From contig NZ_JALDAY010000014.1 in assembly GCF_022698165.1 (NCBI RefSeq), forward strand, positions 62,001 to 126,000: a stretch of 64,000 nt of DNA, written 5' to 3'. Source of the DNA: Streptomyces cylindrosporus. GTDB lineage: Bacteria; Actinomycetota; Actinomycetes; Streptomycetales; Streptomycetaceae. Of this stretch, positions 28,412-36,291 are shown piece after piece (position 1 is the first letter of the stretch; each line of letters starts with the position of its first letter). Both the position numbers and the translations under genes were made by a program. The notes under the pieces are model-generated. The model saw nothing but the letters and a program-made list of their open reading frames with translations. It had not been told where the DNA came from and searched no databases.

Positions 28412-29683
28412 GTGACCATCACCCAGCCCGACCTCAGCGTCTTCGAGACCCTCGAGTCCGAGGTGCGCAGCTACTGCCGAGGCTGGCCCACCGTCTTCGA
28501 CCGCGCGCAGGGCAGCCGCATGTACGACGAGGACGGCCACGAGTACCTGGACTTCTTCGCCGGGGCCGGCTCCCTCAACTACGGGCACAACAACCCCGTC
28601 CTGAAACGGGCGTTGATCGACTACCTGGAGCGGGACGGCGTCACGCACGGGCTCGACATGTCGACCACCGCCAAGCGGGCCTTCCTGCAGACCTTCCAGG
28701 ACCTGGTGCTGCGGCCCCGCGACCTGCCCTACAAGGTCATGTTCCCGGGCCCGACGGGGACGAACGCCGTGGAGTCCGCGCTCAAGCTCGCCCGGAAGGT
28801 GAAGGGGCGCGAGGCGATCGTGTCGTTCACCAACGCCTTCCACGGCATGTCGCTCGGCTCGCTGGCGGTGACCGGCAACGCCTTCAAGCGGGCCGGGGCC
28901 GGCATCCCGCTGGTGCACGGCACGCCGATGCCCTTCGACAACTACTTCGACGGCACGGTCGAGGACTTCCTGTGGTTCGAGCGGCTCCTCGAGGACCAGG
29001 GCTCCGGGCTCAACAAGCCGGCCGCGGTGATCGTCGAGACCGTGCAGGGCGAGGGCGGCATCAACGTGGCGCGGCCGGAGTGGCTGCGGGCGCTGGCCGA
29101 GCTGTGCGAGCGGCAGGACATGCTGCTGATCGTCGACGACATCCAGATGGGGTGCGGAAGGACCGGTGCCTTCTTCTCGTTCGAGGAGGCGGGCATCACC
29201 CCCGACATCGTGACCGTCTCGAAGTCCATCAGCGGCTACGGACTGCCCATGTCCCTCTGCCTGTTCAAGCCCGAGCTGGACATCTGGGAGCCGGGCGAGC
29301 ACAACGGCACCTTCCGCGGGAACAACCCCGCCTTCGTCACGGCCACCGCCGCCCTGGAGGCGTACTGGGCGGACGGCTCCGTGATGGAGAAGCAGACCCG
29401 CGCGCGCGGCGAGCAGATCGAGCAGGCGCTCGTCGCCGTGGCCGAGGAGAACCGCGCCGAGGTCAAGGAGCACCGCGGGCGCGGGCTCGTGTGGGGCCTG
29501 GAGTTCCACGACAAGGAGCGGGCCGGGCGAGTGGCGCGCCGCGCCTTCGACCTCGGGCTCCTCATCGAGACGTCGGGCCCGGAGAGCGAGGTCGTCAAAC
29601 TCCTCCCGGCCCTGACCGTGACGGCCGACGAACTCGACGAGGGGCTCAGCGTCCTCGCCCGGGCCGTCCGCGAAACCGCCTGA
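28412..29683 (+). CDS. ectB: L-2,4-diaminobutyrate aminotransferase, EctB
   Basis: A 423-aa class III PLP aminotransferase that converts aspartate semialdehyde to L-2,4-diaminobutyrate with glutamate. Motifs: FFAGAGSLNYGHNNP near the start, MFPGPTGTNAVESALKLARK, LIVDDIQMGCGRTGAFFSFE and the PLP lysine in TVSKSISGYGLPMS. Length is normal for EctB. Start is GTG after AGAGGAGCG. Second gene of the operon. Confidence 0.97.
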   Translation: MTITQPDLSVFETLESEVRSYCRGWPTVFDRAQGSRMYDEDGHEYLDFFAGAGSLNYGHNNPVLKRALIDYLERDGVTHGLDMSTTAKRAFLQTFQDLVLRPRDLPYKVMFPGPTGTNAVESALKLARKVKGREAIVSFTNAFHGMSLGSLAVTGNAFKRAGAGIPLVHGTPMPFDNYFDGTVEDFLWFERLLEDQGSGLNKPAAVIVETVQGEGGINVARPEWLRALAELCERQDMLLIVDDIQMGCGRTGAFFSFEEAGITPDIVTVSKSISGYGLPMSLCLFKPELDIWEPGEHNGTFRGNNPAFVTATAALEAYWADGSVMEKQTRARGEQIEQALVAVAEENRAEVKEHRGRGLVWGLEFHDKERAGRVARRAFDLGLLIETSGPESEVVKLLPALTVTADELDEGLSVLARAVRETA

Positions 29684-29714
29684 CCGCCATCCACCGAGGA
29701 GGAAGAGCAGCACC

Positions 29715-30113
29715 GTGATCGTCCGTTCGTTCAAGGAGATCGAGGGCACCGACCGGCATGTGAAGGCCGCGTCCGGCACCTGGGAGAGCAAACGCATCGT
29801 CCTCGCCAAGGAGAAGGTCGGCTTCTCCGTGCACGAGACGATCCTGTACGCGGGTACGGAGACGTCGATGTGGTACGCGAACCACATCGAGGCCGTCGTC
29901 TGCGTCGAGGGCGAGGCCGAGCTGACCGACGACGAGACCGGGCGGAAGTACACGATCACGCCCGGCACCATGTACCTCCTCGACGGGCACGAGCGGCACA
30001 CGATGCGGATCAAGGAGGACTTCCGCTGCATCTGTGTCTTCAACCCGCCCGTGACCGGCCGGGAGGACCACGACGAGAACGGTGTCTACCCCCTGCTGAC
30101 GGAGGAGGTCTGA
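29715..30113 (+). CDS. ectC: L-ectoine synthase, EctC
   Basis: A 132-aa cupin that cyclises N-gamma-acetyl-diaminobutyrate to ectoine. N-terminal MIVRSFKEIEGTDRHVKA is diagnostic. The cupin core includes YANHIEAVVCVEGEAEL and TPGTMYLLDGHERHTMR, carrying the iron-binding and substrate residues. GTG start with GAGGAGGAAGAG upstream. The stop is 2 bp before the ectD ATG. Confidence 0.97.
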   Translation: MIVRSFKEIEGTDRHVKAASGTWESKRIVLAKEKVGFSVHETILYAGTETSMWYANHIEAVVCVEGEAELTDDETGRKYTITPGTMYLLDGHERHTMRIKEDFRCICVFNPPVTGREDHDENGVYPLLTEEV

Positions 30114-30115
30114 GC

Positions 30116-31003
30116 ATGACCACGATCACCGACCTGTACCCGAGCCGCGGCGCCACCGAGGTGTCGATCCCGCGCAAGGACCCCGTCGTCTGGGGCTCTC
30201 CGGACACCCCGGGCCCGATCGCGACCGCCGACCTGCAGTCCTTCGAGCGGGACGGCTTCCTCGCCATCGACCAGCTGATCGGCCCGGACGAAGTCGCCGT
30301 CTACCAGCGGGAGTTGGAGCGGCTCGTCACCGACCCGGCGATCCGCGCCGACGAACGCTCGATCGTCGAGCCGAAGTCCAAGGAGATCCGCTCCGTCTTC
30401 GAGGTGCACCGGATCAGCGAGGTGTTCGCGAACCTGGTGCGCGACGAGCGGGTCGTCGGGCGGGCCCGGCAGATCCTCGGCTCGGACGTGTACGTCCACC
30501 AGTCGCGGATCAACGTCAAGCCCGGTTTCGGGGCGAGCGGCTTCTACTGGCACTCGGACTTCGAGACCTGGCACGCCGAGGACGGCCTGCCCAACATGCG
30601 CACGGTGTCCGTCTCGATCGCGCTGACCGAGAATTACGACACCAACGGCGGGCTCATGATCATGCCGGGCTCGCACCGGACGTTCCTGGGCTGCGCCGGT
30701 GCCACGCCCGAGGACAACTACAAGAAGTCGCTCCAGATGCAGGACGCGGGCACGCCCTCGGACGAGGCGCTGACGGCCATGGCGAGCGAGTACGGCATCA
30801 AGCTCTTCACGGGCAAGGCCGGTTCGGCGACCTGGTTCGACTGCAACTGCATGCACGGGTCCGGCGACAACATCACGCCGTTCCCGCGCAGCAACGTCTT
30901 CATCGTGTTCAACAGCGTGGAGAACCAGGCCGTGGAGCCGTTCGCGGCTCCGGTACGGCGGCCGGAGTTCATCGGGGCGCGGGACTTCACGCCCGTACGG
31001 TGA
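30116..31003 (+). CDS. ectD: Ectoine 5-hydroxylase, EctD
   Basis: A 295-aa Fe(II)/2-oxoglutarate dioxygenase that makes 5-hydroxyectoine. The iron ligands are seen as GFYWHSDFETWH (HxD) and CNCMHGSGDNITP (distal His). The family signature around GFYWHSDFETWHAEDGLP is intact, as is GGLMIMPGSHRTF. GGAGGAGGTC precedes the ATG. It ends the ectABCD operon; a 17-bp perfect inverted repeat follows 8 bp after the stop. Confidence 0.97.
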   Translation: MTTITDLYPSRGATEVSIPRKDPVVWGSPDTPGPIATADLQSFERDGFLAIDQLIGPDEVAVYQRELERLVTDPAIRADERSIVEPKSKEIRSVFEVHRISEVFANLVRDERVVGRARQILGSDVYVHQSRINVKPGFGASGFYWHSDFETWHAEDGLPNMRTVSVSIALTENYDTNGGLMIMPGSHRTFLGCAGATPEDNYKKSLQMQDAGTPSDEALTAMASEYGIKLFTGKAGSATWFDCNCMHGSGDNITPFPRSNVFIVFNSVENQAVEPFAAPVRRPEFIGARDFTPVR

Positions 31004-31011
31004 TCTCTCCC

Positions 31012-31064
31012 GGAGCGGGCGGCGTCACCGGCTTCACAGCCACGACAGTGACGCCGCCCGCTCC
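31012..31064. terminator. Long inverted repeat between ectD and the convergent zinc-finger gene
   Basis: GGAGCGGGCGGCGTCAC (31012-31028) is perfectly complementary to 31048-31064, giving a 17-bp stem with a 19-nt loop. It starts 8 bp after the ectD stop. The right arm and part of the loop lie inside the last codons of the convergent gene, so one structure can end transcription from both sides. Confidence 0.75.
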
Positions 31065-32053
31065 AGTACGTTCCTGACCGCGCCCTGGTCTCCCGCGGCG
31101 CGGCGCGGCACCTCGGCGGGGGTGTGGCGGCCGCCGACCAGGAGGCAGAAGTCGACCGGGTCCAGGGTGAGTTCGGCGCGTACCGGTTCGGCCTCGGAGC
31201 CGAGTATCCACTCCTCGCCGCCGGTGACCGCGAACAGCACCGGCGGTGCGGTGGGGCCGAGGGCCAGGCCGAGGATGCGGACGGCGAGGCGGACCAGCCG
31301 CCACAGGTGCTCGGCGGGCGGTGGCGGTACGGCGAGGCCCAGGGCGCGGCCGATGTCGTCGGTGTGGATCCACGCCTCGAAGGCCCGCACCACGAAGTGG
31401 TCGGCAACGGGCAGCCGTACCCCCATCAAGGTCGTGGCGCGAGCGGCCGGTTCGGGGTCGCGGGCCTCGGGCGCGGCGAGCAGCGCGGCGGCCTGCGCGG
31501 CCCAGTCGGCGACGGTCTCCTCGGGGGTACGGGCGTGCTCCTGCGCGATGACCTCGGCGGTACGCCGGTTCCAGGCGTCCGTCCAGTCCACCGACGCGTC
31601 TTCCCCGGCGTCCGGCACCCGCGCCCCGACACCGAGCCGCCCGGCCAACGGCTCGTCGGCGGCCAGCAGATGGGCGACGGTGGCGTGCACGTCCCAGTCG
31701 TGCACCACCGGCGTGGACCACCGCCCCTCGGCCTCGGGCAGCAGCGCCTGGAGCCCGGCGACCGAGGCGGCGTAGGCGGCGGCGTGCGGGGCGACCCGGG
31801 CGGCGCCGGGGCGGGCGCGCAGGGCGGCAGTCAGGGCACGGGGCGTACCACCGGCGGGCACCGTGCCCTCGGCCCGTCCAGCCCTCGGCGGCCCGTCCAA
31901 CAGCCGTACCGTCTCCCGCAGTTGCTCCGCCTCCGCCGCGCAGCTCTCGCAGCGGGCCAGGTGGCGTGGGACCGCCCTCTGTTCCGCGGGGGGCAGGGCG
32001 CCGAAGGCCCAGGCGGCCAGCAGGTCGCGTACGCCGTCGTGGTCGTCGGTCAT
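31034..32053 (-). CDS. Zinc-finger anti-sigma-like protein with maleylpyruvate isomerase (MDMPI) domain
   Basis: A 339-aa protein with two parts. Residues 1-60 carry an anti-sigma zinc-finger motif (HLARCESCAAEAEQL, HxxxCxxC), in a helical context seen in ZAS-type anti-sigma factors. Residues about 85-335 resemble the mycothiol-dependent maleylpyruvate isomerase/DinB fold (DWDVHATVAHLLAADEPLA; FVVRAFEAWIHTDDIGRALG). It lies 58 bp downstream of an ECF sigma factor on the same strand and probably regulates it. No membrane helix is seen, so it would be a soluble regulator. Whether the enzyme-like domain is catalytic is unknown. Confidence 0.8.
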   Translation of the reverse strand: MTDDHDGVRDLLAAWAFGALPPAEQRAVPRHLARCESCAAEAEQLRETVRLLDGPPRAGRAEGTVPAGGTPRALTAALRARPGAARVAPHAAAYAASVAGLQALLPEAEGRWSTPVVHDWDVHATVAHLLAADEPLAGRLGVGARVPDAGEDASVDWTDAWNRRTAEVIAQEHARTPEETVADWAAQAAALLAAPEARDPEPAARATTLMGVRLPVADHFVVRAFEAWIHTDDIGRALGLAVPPPPAEHLWRLVRLAVRILGLALGPTAPPVLFAVTGGEEWILGSEAEPVRAELTLDPVDFCLLVGGRHTPAEVPRRAAGDQGAVRNVLERAASLSWL

Positions 32054-32111
32054 CGCGCGCCTCCTTCCGCCCGTTCCGTCGGGAAACAGCCTCCCATGCG
32101 CCTTCTCGCCA

Positions 32112-32729
32112 TCATGCGCCCCTTTCCAGCGCGGGATCGGGCGGGTCGGCCAAAGACTCGGCCAAGGTGCGTAAGGCAGTGCGGAGCCTGGTCTTGGCCG
32201 TGCCCTCTGGAATGCCGAGTTCCACGGCGGCCTGGCGGTAGGTGCGGCCGGCGAAGTAGGCGAGGTGGATCACTTCCCGCTGGGTCTGCGGGAGTTCGGC
32301 GAGGGCGGTGTGCAGCAGGAGGGAGCGTTCGCGGTCGACGACCGTCTCGTCGGGGCCGGGCGCCGCGTCCGGGATGGCGTGCAGCGCGGAGTCGTCGGCG
32401 CGGGCGTCCTTGCGGTGCCGGGCCTCGCTGCGCACCCAGTCCACGGCCCGCCGGTGGGCCAGCATGGACAGCCAGGTGCGCAGCGAGCCACGGCGCGCGT
32501 CGAAGGCGTAGGGCCGGCTCCACAGCTGGGCGAAGACCTCCTGCGCCACGTCCTCGGCGGCGCCCGGACTGCGGGTGACCCGCACGGCGACGCGCCGCAC
32601 CAGCTCGCCGTATGCCGTGTACGCCTCGGCCAGCGCGGACTCGTCCCCGTACACGAGCCGCCTGTGCAGCTCCGCGTCGACGGGAAGCTGGACGGACGTA
32701 TCGCCCGTGGACTCCACCGGCACCACCAC
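32112..32729 (-). CDS. ECF-type RNA polymerase sigma factor
   Basis: A 205-aa sigma-70-like factor. Region 2 spans AYGELVRRVAVRVTRSPGAAEDVAQEVFAQLW and RGSLRTWLSMLAHRRAVDWVRSEAR. Region 4 spans LPQTQREVIHLAYFAGRTYRQAAVELGIPEGTAKTRLR. The start is the first of three tandem GTG codons (AGGAAAGG upstream); either of the next two is possible. The downstream zinc-finger/MDMPI gene is its likely anti-sigma partner. Confidence 0.92.
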   Translation of the reverse strand: MVVPVESTGDTSVQLPVDAELHRRLVYGDESALAEAYTAYGELVRRVAVRVTRSPGAAEDVAQEVFAQLWSRPYAFDARRGSLRTWLSMLAHRRAVDWVRSEARHRKDARADDSALHAIPDAAPGPDETVVDRERSLLLHTALAELPQTQREVIHLAYFAGRTYRQAAVELGIPEGTAKTRLRTALRTLAESLADPPDPALERGA

Positions 32730-32774
32730 CCCTGGTGCCTTTCCTAGCGTCCCGGCGGGGCCCGCGCCAGTGGT

Positions 32775-33878
32775 TCAGGAAGACAGCACGTCCAGCAGGC
32801 GATCGACATCGGACGGTGTGTTGTAGAGGTGGAAGGCGGCGCGGAGGTTGCCCGCGCGGTCGGACACCTGGACTCCGGCCTCGCTCAACTCGCCCTGACG
32901 GTGGCCGAGTTGGGGCACGGAGACGATCGGTGAGCCCGGCGCCGGGACGGGCTCGTGGCCCAGGGTCGCGAGCCCGGCGCGGAAGCGGTCGGCGAGCTCC
33001 AGGTCGTGGGCGCGTACGGCGTCCACGCCGAGCTCCTCCAGGAGTTCGAGGGAGCGGCGGGCACCGGCGTAGGAGAACAGGGCGGGGCTCTCGTCGAACC
33101 GGCGTGCGGAACGGGCGAGTTCGGCGATCGGGCCGTAGCAGGCGTCCCAGGGATGCTCCCCCGCCACCCAGCCCGCGAACAGCGGAGTGAGCCGGCCGAG
33201 GTCCGCCGGGACGACCAGGAAGGCCACGCCCCGCGGCGAGACGAGCCACTTGAAGGCGACGCAGGCGGAGTAGTCGTACGCGTCCGCGTCGAAGTCCAGC
33301 CAGCCGGCGGCCTGGGACGCGTCGATGTACGTACGCGCCCCGTGCTCGCGCGCCGCGGCCCGGATCGCGGGCAGGTCGGCGACCCTGCCGTCGGCGGACT
33401 GGGCGGCGCTGACCGCGACCAGGGCGGTGCCGGGGCGCACGGACTCGGCGACGCGCTCCAGGGGGACGGTGCGCACCTTGAGGTCGGTGCGGACGTGGAA
33501 GGGGTTCACCACGGAGCTGAAGTCGCCCTCGGCGGTGAGGACTTCGGCGCCCTCGGGCAGGGAGGCGGCGATCAGGCCGCTGTAGACGGCGACCGAGGCA
33601 CCCGCCGCCACGCGCGACGCCGGTACGCCGGCGAGCCGCGCGAAGCAGGCGCGGCTCGCCTCGACGTCCCCGAACATGTCGGTCGGCGCGCCCGCGGCCG
33701 CCGCCTCGACGGCGGTCCGCATGGCGGCGACGGTGCGGGCGGGCAGCAGCCCGGTGCTCGCGGTGTTGAGGTAGGTGTTCCTGGGGGCGAACTCGGCTCG
33801 GACGAGGTTCTCGAAGGTCTCCACGTTCTCCACGGTCTCCATGGGTCCACTGTGGGCCCGGGAGAACTCGTAGTCCAT
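32775..33878 (-). CDS. Class V aminotransferase-fold PLP enzyme
   Basis: A 367-aa PLP enzyme of the cysteine desulphurase/kynureninase-like class V group. Key motifs: NTYLNTASTGLLPART, TYIDASQAAGWLDFD (Asp) and the probable PLP lysine in ACVAFKWLVSPRGVAFL. In relatives this architecture includes aminotransferases and isopenicillin N epimerase-like enzymes; the substrate cannot be assigned. It lies 45 bp upstream of the sigma factor gene on the same strand, so it could share transcription with it. Confidence 0.85.
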   Translation of the reverse strand: MDYEFSRAHSGPMETVENVETFENLVRAEFAPRNTYLNTASTGLLPARTVAAMRTAVEAAAAGAPTDMFGDVEASRACFARLAGVPASRVAAGASVAVYSGLIAASLPEGAEVLTAEGDFSSVVNPFHVRTDLKVRTVPLERVAESVRPGTALVAVSAAQSADGRVADLPAIRAAAREHGARTYIDASQAAGWLDFDADAYDYSACVAFKWLVSPRGVAFLVVPADLGRLTPLFAGWVAGEHPWDACYGPIAELARSARRFDESPALFSYAGARRSLELLEELGVDAVRAHDLELADRFRAGLATLGHEPVPAPGSPIVSVPQLGHRQGELSEAGVQVSDRAGNLRAAFHLYNTPSDVDRLLDVLSS

Positions 33879-33937
33879 TGCCGATTTTTACGTGGATTCG
33901 CTAAGCGATCCTTATGGATCGGCCCCGACCTGCGCTT

Positions 33938-34654
33938 TTACTTCTGCGGTACGGCGCATCCGTCCGGGCCGCAGGCGTCCGCGTCGCCCTGGTCGAGCAG
34001 CTGGAGCGGGGAGCGCTCGCCCCAGGCCTGGGTCAGCGCCTGCTCGAAGACCTCGGCGGGCTGGGCGCCGGAGACGCCGTACTTGCGGTCGAGGACGAAG
34101 AAGGGCACGCCGTTGGCGCCGAGCTGAGCGGCCTCGCGCTCGTCGGCGCGGACCTCGTCGGCGTAGGCGGTGGGGTCGGCGAGGACCTTGCGGGCGTCGT
34201 CCGCGTCCAGCCCGGCGGCGACGGCGATCTCCACGAGCCGCTCGTCGCCCTCGGTGAACAGGGAGCGCTCCTCGGCGAAGTTGGCCTTGTAGAGGAGCTG
34301 GATCAGCTCGTCCTGGCGGCCCCGCTCCTTGGCGAAGTGCAGCAGGCGGTGCATGTCGAAGGTGTTGCCGTGGTCGCGGCCGCGGGTGCGGTACTCCAGG
34401 CCGATCGCGGCGGCCTGCGCGCCGAGGTTGTCCTCGCCGGCCTCGGCCTGGGCGGCGCTCATGCCGTACTTCTTGGTGAGCATGCTGATCACGGGCTGGA
34501 CGTCGCCCTTGGCGCGGCCGGGGTCCAGCTCGAAGGAGCGGTGCACGACCTCGACCTGGTCGCGGTGCGGGAAGGCCTCCAGCGCCTGCTCGAAGCGGGC
34601 CTTGCCCACGTAGCACCAGGGGCACGCGATGTCCGACCAGATCTCGACCTTCAT
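33938..34654 (-). CDS. DsbA-family thiol oxidoreductase-like protein (FrnE-like)
   Basis: A 238-aa thioredoxin-fold protein. IWSDIACPWCYVGK contains the CPWC redox motif, and NGVPFFVLDRKYGVSGAQPAEVF holds the cis-Pro loop. This pattern is that of FrnE-like DsbA proteins and polyketide-linked isomerases. No signal peptide is present, so it is cytoplasmic. The C-terminus has another Cys pair (ADACGPDGCAVPQK). Start: ATG with GGAG 5 nt upstream; a GTG two codons earlier is also possible. Confidence 0.9.
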   Translation of the reverse strand: MKVEIWSDIACPWCYVGKARFEQALEAFPHRDQVEVVHRSFELDPGRAKGDVQPVISMLTKKYGMSAAQAEAGEDNLGAQAAAIGLEYRTRGRDHGNTFDMHRLLHFAKERGRQDELIQLLYKANFAEERSLFTEGDERLVEIAVAAGLDADDARKVLADPTAYADEVRADEREAAQLGANGVPFFVLDRKYGVSGAQPAEVFEQALTQAWGERSPLQLLDQGDADACGPDGCAVPQK

Positions 34655-34722
34655 GTCCACTCCACCTCGTACGGTTACGGAGGCACCCTCCGCCAGAAGC
34701 GTGAACGTTCAAGCAGCCGCGA

Positions 34723-35229
34723 TCATTCCCCGGCCACGGAGTACCTCAGGTACAGGTGATGGTCGTCCTCGGCGGGCGGGTTCTCCGGGTCCGGCACCCA
34801 GCCCTGGCGGGCGTAGAAGGCCTGGGCGCGCTCGTTGCCGGCATGCACGTCGAGTACGGCGGTGCGCCGGCCGTCGGCCCGCCACTGCTCGACACAGGCG
34901 GCGTGCAGGGCCGTACCGACTCCGCCGCGCCAGCGGTCGGGGTCGACGTGGAACTGGAAGAGCTTGACCGTTTCCGCGGAGGTGTCCGGCGGGGTGCGGA
35001 AGGAGGCGATCCCGATCAGGCGGGAGTCGCGGACGGCGCACAGGACGTGCCCGTCGGGGCGCTCGATGGCCTCACGCCACAGGGCGGGCCAGTCGAGGCC
35101 GTCGTCCGGGAGGCCGTCCGGGTAGTAGGTCGCCCGGGCCCGCAGGTGCAGCTCGGCCACGGCGGCCGCCTCGGCGGGCAGGGCCGTTCTGATCACCAGG
35201 GAGTCGACGGTTCGGTTCGCTTCGATCAT
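34723..35229 (-). CDS. GNAT-family N-acetyltransferase
   Basis: A 168-aa GNAT protein. The acetyl-CoA motif A is FQFHVDPDRWRGGVGTALHAACVEQ, followed by DVHAGNERAQAFYARQGW (motif B). The substrate is unknown. The ATG overlaps the stop of the AraC-family regulator gene (ATGA), so the two are translationally coupled and probably functionally linked. Confidence 0.88.
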   Translation of the reverse strand: MIEANRTVDSLVIRTALPAEAAAVAELHLRARATYYPDGLPDDGLDWPALWREAIERPDGHVLCAVRDSRLIGIASFRTPPDTSAETVKLFQFHVDPDRWRGGVGTALHAACVEQWRADGRRTAVLDVHAGNERAQAFYARQGWVPDPENPPAEDDHHLYLRYSVAGE

Positions 35230-36221
35230 GCAGCCGAGGACGAGTCCGCCTCGCCCACGGTTCCCAGGCGGCTGAACTGGGCCCGGTAGGCGCTCGGGGT
35301 CAGGCCCGTGCGGCGGACCACGTGGGCGCGCAGGGAGTCGGCGGTGCCCAGGCCGCAGGCGCGGGCCAGTTGGTCCATGGGGAGGGTGGTGGTCTCCAGG
35401 AGTTCCTTGGCACGCTCGATGCGCTGGTGGAGGAGCCACTGGAGGGGGCTCACGCCGCTCTCCGCGTGGAAGCGGCGGGTGAGCGTGCGCACCGAGACGC
35501 CCGCGTGGCGGGCCAGGTCGGCGAGGGTGAGCGGCTTGTCGAGGTTGCGCATGGCCCAGCCCCGGGTGTCGGCGCAGGCCGTGCCGCGCTCGGGCGGCAG
35601 CGGGGTGTGCGTGAACTGGGTCTGGCCGCCCGGGCGGACCGGTGCGACCAGGGCGAGCCGGGCGACCTCGTTGGCGACGGCGGCGCCGTAGTCGGTGCGG
35701 ATGACGTGCAGGCAGAGGTCGATCCCGGCGGCGTAGCCGGACGCCGTGACGTAGGGGCCGTCCTGGACGTAGAGGACGTCTCCCTGGAGGTCGACGCCCG
35801 GGTAGCGGGCGCGCAGCGCCTCGGCGTGCGCCCAGTACGTCGTGGCCCGCCGCCCCTCCAGCAGGCCCGCCTCGGCGAGCTGGAAGGCGCCCGTGCACAG
35901 GGACGCGATCCGCTTCCCGGCCTCGGCCGCCTCGCGCACCGCGGCCACGATCCGCGGGTCCGGCTCGTAGGGCGCCCCGGTGCCGGCGACGACCACGGTG
36001 TCGGCCTCCCGCACGGCCTCCAGCCCGTGCCGCACGTACAGGTCGAGCCCGCCGCTGGTGGGCACGGGTCCCGGTTCGGCGGCGCAGATGACCACCTCGT
36101 AACCCGGCCGTCCGGCCAGCTCTACCTTGCCGAACAGCAGCTCGGGGATGGCCAGGTTGAACATCGAGACCGGCGAGGGCGCGATCACGGCGATGCGGTG
36201 CGGGGCGAGCCGCTCGGACAT
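35226..36221 (-). CDS. GlxA-type AraC-family transcriptional regulator (DJ-1/PfpI + AraC)
   Basis: A 331-aa regulator. Residues about 10-190 are a class I glutamine amidotransferase-like (DJ-1/PfpI) domain with the nucleophile-elbow Cys in RIASLCTGAFQLAEAGLLEG. Residues about 225-315 are a tandem helix-turn-helix AraC domain (LTLADLARHAGVSVRTLTRRFH; CGLGTADSLRAHVVRRTGLTPSAYRAQF). Start: ATG with GGAGG 8 nt upstream; an ATG 21 nt earlier lacks one. Divergent from an MFS exporter with about 70 bp between starts, it probably controls that gene. Confidence 0.9.
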   Translation of the reverse strand: MSERLAPHRIAVIAPSPVSMFNLAIPELLFGKVELAGRPGYEVVICAAEPGPVPTSGGLDLYVRHGLEAVREADTVVVAGTGAPYEPDPRIVAAVREAAEAGKRIASLCTGAFQLAEAGLLEGRRATTYWAHAEALRARYPGVDLQGDVLYVQDGPYVTASGYAAGIDLCLHVIRTDYGAAVANEVARLALVAPVRPGGQTQFTHTPLPPERGTACADTRGWAMRNLDKPLTLADLARHAGVSVRTLTRRFHAESGVSPLQWLLHQRIERAKELLETTTLPMDQLARACGLGTADSLRAHVVRRTGLTPSAYRAQFSRLGTVGEADSSSAA

Positions 36222-36291
36222 GGCCAGAACCTCCGGATGCATGGCATTCAGGTCACTACTGTACGCCGACGGAGATCCGCAGCATGGAGGC

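Noticed and set aside
27543..31003. Larger secondary metabolite cluster around ectABCD
   Set aside because: Only the four ectoine genes are present. There is no PKS, NRPS, terpene or RiPP gene in the window.
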